NCBI GenBank assembly: GCA_031264885.1
Contig: JAISDM010000168.1
Location: forward strand, 1-15,310
Source: Peptococcaceae bacterium
GTDB taxonomy: Bacteria; Bacillota; Peptococcia; DRI-13; UBA5745
Direction: 5' to 3'
Length of the DNA: 15,310 nt
Positions 13,405 to 15,310 of the stretch are shown here, one piece after another. Below the pieces are notes generated by a model that saw nothing but the letters and a program-made list of their open reading frames with translations, made no database searches and was not told the origin of the DNA. The number at the start of each line of letters is the position of its first letter. Positions within the stretch are counted from its first letter, which is position 1. The translations under genes were made by a program, and so were the position numbers.

Positions 13405-14155
13405 TCAATCCTCCCATCGTTTTAATGACTCCCCATGAACGCATGGGCCTTCCCACCTGAGCGGCGATCCACGCCTCCACCACACTTCCCAGCTGTTTTA
13501 TCGCAAAGGGGCGCCCCTTGATCCGCCCCACTTTGCCACAGTCCATCTTGCCCAGCATCCGCCACAAGGCCACCGCCTCCCCGCCCACAGGCAGGTCGCC
13601 GGATTGCCGACAGCGCCCGCACACCAGCCCTCCCCGGTTCAAAGAGAAAAACACCGGCGCGTCCTCCAAGAACCGTCTCTGACATTCCACACAGCCGTCC
13701 AGGACAGGCTCATAGCCCAAAGCGTTCATCAGCTGAACCTCCAGGCCCCTCCGGATCAGCGGCGCCGCTTTCACCGCCAAAGCGTAAAAACCGGTCAAAG
13801 CCAAGGCAAACAACGCCTCGTCCGCTTCTTCCTCCGGCAATAACGCCTCCAACAGCTCCGCCCAGCACGCCGCCGTCAGCATCCCGTCCAACTGTTCCCG
13901 CAAAGTCAGGAACGCCTCCTGGCACTGGCTTTGAGTCACCGTATGCAAGTTGCTTTTGCCCGCGTACAGCTGCATGGCGCTCAGAGTGAATGTCTGCACC
14001 CCGCCCCTCAAAGAGCTGGACGGCTTGAATATTCCCTTGGCGACGGCGTTCACCTTACCCCGCTCCCGGGTCAGCAGCACCAGCAGCCCATCCGCCTCCC
14101 GATATCTGCGGCAGCGCAGAATCAACGCCTCCGTGGTGTACAGCCCCTTGCTCAT
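13394..14155 (-). CDS. recO: DNA repair protein RecO
   Basis: This 253-residue protein loads RecA together with RecF and RecR in recombinational repair. The N-terminal OB-fold is seen at about 1-80 (LYTTEALILRCRRYREADGLLVLLTRERGKVNAVAKGIFKPSS). A helical middle follows, and a four-cysteine zinc site has CVEC at 155-158 and CGRC at 179-182, typical of Gram-positive RecO. The length is normal. The start ATG overlaps the era stop in ATGA, so era and recO are translationally coupled; this pairing is common in Firmicutes and elsewhere. Confidence 0.95.
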   Translation of the reverse strand: MSKGLYTTEALILRCRRYREADGLLVLLTRERGKVNAVAKGIFKPSSSLRGGVQTFTLSAMQLYAGKSNLHTVTQSQCQEAFLTLREQLDGMLTAACWAELLEALLPEEEADEALFALALTGFYALAVKAAPLIRRGLEVQLMNALGYEPVLDGCVECQRRFLEDAPVFFSLNRGGLVCGRCRQSGDLPVGGEAVALWRMLGKMDCGKVGRIKGRPFAIKQLGSVVEAWIAAQVGRPMRSWGVIKTMGGLSDD

Positions 14156-15036
14156 ACCAACTCCAGATTGCGCAGCTGCCCCTCATTATTCCGCCAGCCT
14201 TCCCGTAATTTGACCCGCAGCTGAAGATTGACCCGGGTTCCCAATAAGGACTCTATCTCCTGACGGCTTTGGACGCCGATCTGTTTCAGCATCCCGCCTT
14301 TTTTCCCGATCAAAATCCCTTTCTGGGATTCCCTTTCCACAAAAAGAACGGCGTAGATGTCCACCAGTCCGTTTTCCCGGGTGGTCATCTGCTCCACCAG
14401 CACAGCCACCGAATAAGGCACTTCGTCACGGGCGGCCGTCATGGCCTTCTCCCGGATCAGTTCCGCCGCGATCACCCGCTCCGGCTGATCCGTCACGCTG
14501 TCACCCGGGTAATACCGCGGCCCCTCCGGCAGGCAGGACAAAGTCTCTTCCAGCAAGGCGTCCACATTCTCTCCGGTCAAAGCGGAGATCGGCACAATGG
14601 CCTTGAAATCCGCCAGCCCCCGGAAGAAATCGATCATAGGCAGCAATTCCTCCCGCTTGAGCGCGTCCACTTTGTTCAGCAGCAAGAACACCGGAACCTT
14701 GGCTTCCTTCAGACGCTTTATGATAAACGCCTCCCCGGCCCCATACTCCTTAGCCGCGTCCACCAAATAATACACCAGGTCCGCCTCGTTCAAGGCGTTC
14801 ATGGCCGTCTCCACCATCTTGCGCCCCAGCATATCCTTGGGTTTATAGATCCCCGGCGTATCGATAAAGACCAACTGCCACTCCTCATGGGAGAGGATCC
14901 CCACGATCCGGTTCCGGGTGGTTTGCGCCTTGTCCGTCACTATAGCGATCTTTTGCCCGATCAGATAATTGAGCAACGTGGATTTGCCCGCGTTCGGCCT
15001 GCCGATCAAAGCCGCAAATCCCGACCGATGACCCAT
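14152..15036 (-). CDS. era: GTPase Era, ribosome assembly factor
   Basis: This 294-residue protein is a GTPase that binds 16S rRNA near its 3' end and helps mature the small subunit. GTPase motifs are G1 GRPNAGKST (12-20), the threonines of switch I (39-40), G3 DTPG (59-62), G4 NKVD (121-124) and G5 SAL (151-153). The C-terminal KH domain carries the GKKG loop (244-247) within GILIGKKGGMLKQIG. The length is typical. The ATG at 15036 follows AAGGAG at eight bases. It is the first visible gene of era-recO-DUF4342. Upstream lies a long inverted-repeat element and no clear promoter. Confidence 0.97.
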   Translation of the reverse strand: MGHRSGFAALIGRPNAGKSTLLNYLIGQKIAIVTDKAQTTRNRIVGILSHEEWQLVFIDTPGIYKPKDMLGRKMVETAMNALNEADLVYYLVDAAKEYGAGEAFIIKRLKEAKVPVFLLLNKVDALKREELLPMIDFFRGLADFKAIVPISALTGENVDALLEETLSCLPEGPRYYPGDSVTDQPERVIAAELIREKAMTAARDEVPYSVAVLVEQMTTRENGLVDIYAVLFVERESQKGILIGKKGGMLKQIGVQSRQEIESLLGTRVNLQLRVKLREGWRNNEGQLRNLELV

Positions 15037-15310
15037 GATTGCATCTCCTTCAGCTTAAAGCTTAAAATTCAGGTATCCGCGGTTTCCCGGCGGAGGGGGA
15101 GGATGCCAGCCGATTAGGCGGAGCGTTTTAGAATTTCTAGGCGAAATTTGCGTCCGCAAAAGCCACTGTTTGAGCGGAGCGAGTTTGGCTTTTGCTGAAA
15201 ATTGAGCCGTTGAAATTCAAAACGGGGAGACTTAAGGCCGGCATCCTCCCCCTCCGCCGGGTATTTGCCTTTTACCGCGAATCGCGTCTCCTTACTTACT
15301 CCATCGGGCT
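15037..15310. other. Non-coding region upstream of era, mostly one repeat element
   Basis: No gene is supported. Apart from the era ribosome binding site (15046-15051, complement of AAGGAG), the space is taken up by the inverted-repeat element at 15086-15261 and its flank to 15286. The last ~24 bases show nothing I recognise. Confidence 0.6.
15086..15261. repeat. ~176-bp nested inverted-repeat element
   Basis: The ends are a perfect 22-bp inverted repeat (15086-15107 with 15240-15261), which extends to 26 bp with one mismatch (15086-15111 with 15236-15261). Nested inside are GTTTTAGAATTTC (15125-15137) against GAAATTCAAAAC (15212-15223), with a one-base bulge, and a perfect 10-bp pair, GCAAAAGCCA (15156-15165) and TGGCTTTTGC (15186-15195). 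The innermost loop contains GAGCGGAGCGAG. The whole can fold into one long hairpin. It encodes no transposase. A non-autonomous mobile repeat (MITE-like) or a structured RNA are the main possibilities. Confidence 0.75.

Overview
The window looks like ordinary chromosome from a GC-rich member of the Firmicutes (Bacillota), most likely Clostridia. The reasons are a two-subunit glycyl-tRNA synthetase, a dgt-dnaG-sigA series, a primary sigma factor of the SigA type, Shine-Dalgarno sites close to AAGGAGG, and FchA used together with FolD. I cannot name a genus from the sequence alone. No phage, plasmid, CRISPR or complete insertion-sequence genes are visible. The intergenic spaces, however, are full of palindromic repeats.

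Left part, plus strand (1-2489): after a structured non-coding segment at the window edge, three tightly packed genes form a one-carbon operon: fchA (methenyl-/formimino-THF cyclohydrolase family), folD (methylene-THF dehydrogenase family) and a formate/nitrite-type transporter. The FolD lacks two of the residues needed for the cyclohydrolase reaction. This fits a division of labour in which FchA is the cyclohydrolase and FolD only the dehydrogenase, with the transporter moving formate.

Middle (2490-5360): a repeat-rich spacer holds a 75-bp palindromic element and three GGGCGGCA hairpins. Next comes a Phd/YefM-type antitoxin gene with a strong promoter and a collapsed RelE/ParE toxin remnant. 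A dinB (DNA polymerase IV) gene follows, coupled to a cytosolic DsbA-family thiol oxidoreductase gene. A strong hairpin terminator separates this from the minus-strand half.

Right part, minus strand (5368-15036). In the direction of transcription, from high to low coordinates, there are two groups. The first is era-recO-DUF4342 protein. The second is glyQ-glyS-dgt-dnaG-sigA-tRNA(CAU). Within the groups genes overlap (era/recO, recO/DUF4342, glyQ/glyS) or lie 58 to 79 bp apart. These are housekeeping functions: ribosome assembly, recombination repair, glycine charging, dNTP control, priming, the main sigma factor and a tRNA that is probably tRNA-Ile2.

The most interesting observations are the FolD active-site changes; an anticodon loop with C instead of the near-universal U at position 33; the decayed toxin beside an intact antitoxin; and two or three families of hairpin-forming repeats. 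One of these families makes a ~176-bp nested inverted-repeat element upstream of era and has a related 47-nt copy at the 3' end of glyS. I did not find a clear new multi-gene system in this window.
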